From an uncultured Oscillibacter sp. (GTDB lineage Bacteria; Bacillota; Clostridia; Oscillospirales; Oscillospiraceae), in the NCBI GenBank assembly GCA_910584075.1, contig CAJTZI010000034.1:1-23351 (forward strand): DNA of 23,351 nucleotides. The letters are read 5' to 3'. This document shows positions 22,127 through 23,351 of the stretch, one piece after another (position 1 is the stretch's first letter; every line of letters starts with the position of its first letter). Under the pieces are notes generated by a model that saw nothing but the letters and a program-made list of their open reading frames with translations, ran no database searches and was not told the origin of the DNA. The position numbers were made by a program, and so were the translations under genes.

Positions 22127-22155
22127 ATTGTACGCCATTTTCCGCCCTGGTGCAA
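22127..22155 (-). promoter_or_regulatory. Promoter of the endonuclease Q-like gene
   Basis: On the minus strand, TTGCAC (22150-22155), a 17-base spacer and TACAAT (22127-22132) lie about 31 bases before the ATG at 22096. This also argues against the longer start at 22315. Confidence 0.65.
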
Positions 22156-22236
22156 CAGCGGGGACGCAATTCCCACCATCTGGACAATCGCCCGTCTCCA
22201 CAGTACAGCAGATCTCTAAACGGAGGGGGCAGAGAA

Positions 22237-22960
22237 ATGGCAGGGGAACAGCCTCAACTATGAGCGTCAGGACGCAGGAGAAGAACCGGCCATATACCAT
22301 TGGCGGGAAGACCATGCCAGGAGGCCATGCCTAAGTACCCGGCAGCCGGCCGACGGAGTGTTCTGAATTCTGCGAACCAAAGTGCTCTGGCCAGTCTTGC
22401 CGGAAGCGCATGGAAACCGGAAGAGGGGACACCGCCGGTTTTGCCGGCGGCGTGACAGGGAAATCTGAGAGAAGATTCCGGAAGTCCCGGTGGATCACAG
22501 GGAATTTGGGGATACCAGCCATGTCACAGTACATCCGGACGCCGCTGGAGCACAGGACGGGAATCAGACGATGAACCGCACATAAGGAGCTCAACATCAA
22601 GTACATTTGGCTATGGATGCACATGGTATGCCGGTGCGATTCCTGGGCACTGCTGCCGCCACAGAGGATTGCGGGATCGAAGTGCGGCTGATTGAGGGAT
22701 TCCGGGCGGAAGATCTTCTGACGGACTGGGGCTGTGATGCAGACACAACCATTCCGAGGCTGTCGATGAGGGAGTGAGACCGGTTATTCCGCTGAGGAGA
22801 AACTGAAAATATCTGGGGGAATATCACAAATCTCTCTGCAAACTCCGGCATTCCGTTGAGAGAGACATTCTCTTTTTCAAAAGATGGCGTGGTATTGCTG
22901 CGTGCTGTGCCAAGACGCCGCGTCCGTTGCTGCCGCTGTCCGTGGACCCTCCGTTCTGTC
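22237..22960 (+). pseudogene. Decayed IS5-family transposase
   Basis: In one frame from about 22355 to 22777, remnants of an IS5/IS427-like transposase can be read: GVF*ILRT, RRFCRRRDREI*EKI, GDTSHVTVHPDAAGA, NQTMNRT*GAQHQVHLAMDA, HGMPVRFLGTAA, VRLIEGFRAEDLLTDWGCDAD. Two stops (TGA at 22364 and 22466) stand where the family has Trp, and one (TAA at 22583) where it has Lys. After a frameshift near 22775 it continues as PVIPLRRN*K and LRHSVERDILFFKRWRGIA, then after another shift as DAASVAAAV. The DDE acids (Asp in GDTSH, Asp in DWGCDAD, Glu in VERD) can be placed. The N-terminal part before 22355 is poor. Terminal inverted repeats were not found. It fills most of the gap 22097-23118. Confidence 0.85.
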
Positions 22961-23061
22961 CCGCCATCCCGTCTTTTTCATGATTTCCGAGAACCGCTCT
23001 TGGTCAGAGGATGCGCTCCAGTTTTTAGAGGAAAAATTTTTAATTTTTTTGTCGGGAGGGC

Positions 23062-23091
23062 TTGACAAAAACACCCCCGATCTGTTATAGT
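23062..23091 (+). promoter_or_regulatory. Promoter of the tRNA genes
   Basis: A perfect TTGACA (23062-23067) is followed after 18 bases by TATAGT (23086-23091) with TG one base before it (extended -10). It lies 27 bases upstream of the tRNA. Confidence 0.78.
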
Positions 23092-23118
23092 AATTTTTGC
23101 CCGTTACGGGCAAGCTAT

Positions 23119-23195
23119 GGCGGCATAGCTCAGTTGGCTAGAGCATGCGGTTCATACCCGCAGTGTCCCCGGTTCAAATCCAGGTGCCGCTACCA
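23119..23195 (+). tRNA. tRNA-Met (CAT anticodon)
   Basis: The 77-base gene folds as a cloverleaf: acceptor GGCGGCA / TGCCGCT (first pair G-U), D arm GCTC/GAGC, anticodon arm TGCGG TTCATAC CCGCA with anticodon CAT, T arm CCCGG TTCAAAT CCAGG, and encoded CCA. The T stem has one C-A mismatch (23070 with 23082). The paired acceptor end and lack of three G-C pairs in the anticodon stem argue for elongator Met rather than initiator. An Ile tRNA with modified C34 is possible but less likely. Confidence 0.92.
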
Positions 23196-23319
23196 GTTCC
23201 ATGGAGCGCCGTCGGGCGCTTCATGGAATCCCCAACATTCTTCTCCTGTTTTCCATGGAACCGTATTCCGGTAAAGCAGACCCGAGTTGATGGAGGGGAG
23301 ATAGATTTTCCTCAGTCAT

Positions 23320-23351
23320 GGCCCGTTGGTCAAGTGGTTAAGACACGGCCC
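23320..23351 (+). tRNA. Start of a probable tRNA-Glu, cut by the window edge
   Basis: GGCCCGTTGGTCAAGTGGTT and the following AAGACACGGCCC match the 5' half of bacterial tRNA-Glu: acceptor strand, D arm with GGTCAAGTGGTTAAGAC, and first bases of the anticodon stem. The anticodon is beyond the edge, so tRNA-Gln cannot be fully excluded. The 124 bases between the two tRNAs show no other feature. Confidence 0.7.

Noticed and set aside
21041..22219. 392-codon plus-strand frame over the PHP gene
   Set aside because: Antisense to an intact PHP/endonuclease Q-like gene that has promoter and ribosome site.
23062..23274. 70-codon frame across the tRNA-Met gene
   Set aside because: It runs through a well-folded tRNA and has no ribosome site.

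Overview
The window reads as a piece of chromosome from a high-GC, anaerobic Gram-positive of the Clostridia. The most likely group is Oscillospiraceae (Flavonifractor, Lawsonibacter or Oscillibacter-like). This rests on strong GGAGG ribosome sites, sigma-A type promoters, a T-box leader, a sodium-pumping decarboxylase with a separate Ala/Pro-rich biotin carrier, and a Cys-rich alpha-hydroxy-acid dehydrogenase. The genus cannot be fixed from sequence alone.

Layout. 1-1849 (minus): gamma, biotin-carrier and beta subunits of a sodium-translocating decarboxylase; the beta gene runs off the left edge. 2064-3564 (plus): sfsA, mntP and a 66-aa protein. 3611-4060 (minus): a DUF6194-like protein. 4405-5424 (plus): an FMN alpha-hydroxy-acid dehydrogenase. 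5545-6123 (minus): a secreted protein of four 36-residue Cys/His repeats. 6462-8971 (minus): a ParB-like/BMP fusion protein overlapping a metallophosphoesterase gene. 9263-13635 (minus): leuA-leuC-leuD-leuB behind a T-box. 14287-14603 (plus): a small gene with an apparent frameshift. 14770-16152 (plus): promoter, short Ile/Leu/Val-rich ORF, terminator, then ilvC. 16332-17646 (plus): a BglII-like endonuclease and an MT-A70 methyltransferase. 17673-20701 (plus): ilvD and a DUF815 ATPase. 20834-22096 (minus): a PHP/endonuclease Q-like protein. 22237-22960: a decayed IS5-type transposase. 23119-end: tRNA-Met and the start of a probable tRNA-Glu.

How the genes work together. leuACDB, ilvC and ilvD supply much of branched-chain amino acid synthesis, but acetolactate synthase (ilvB/ilvN) is not in the window. 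The leu genes are controlled by a T-box that senses uncharged tRNA. ilvC appears to use a different device: a translated leader peptide rich in Ile, Leu and Val codons, followed by a strong terminator. A restriction-modification pair with AT-richer sequence lies between ilvC and ilvD, and ilvD starts 26 bases after the methyltransferase, so ilvD is probably transcribed with it.

The least explained signals are three. First, two divergent copies of a roughly 140-bp element with inverted-repeat ends (6219-6364 and 14062-14198, opposite orientations). Second, the ilvC leader. Third, the Cys/His repeat protein. Many long reading frames antisense to real genes are by-products of high GC and were left out.
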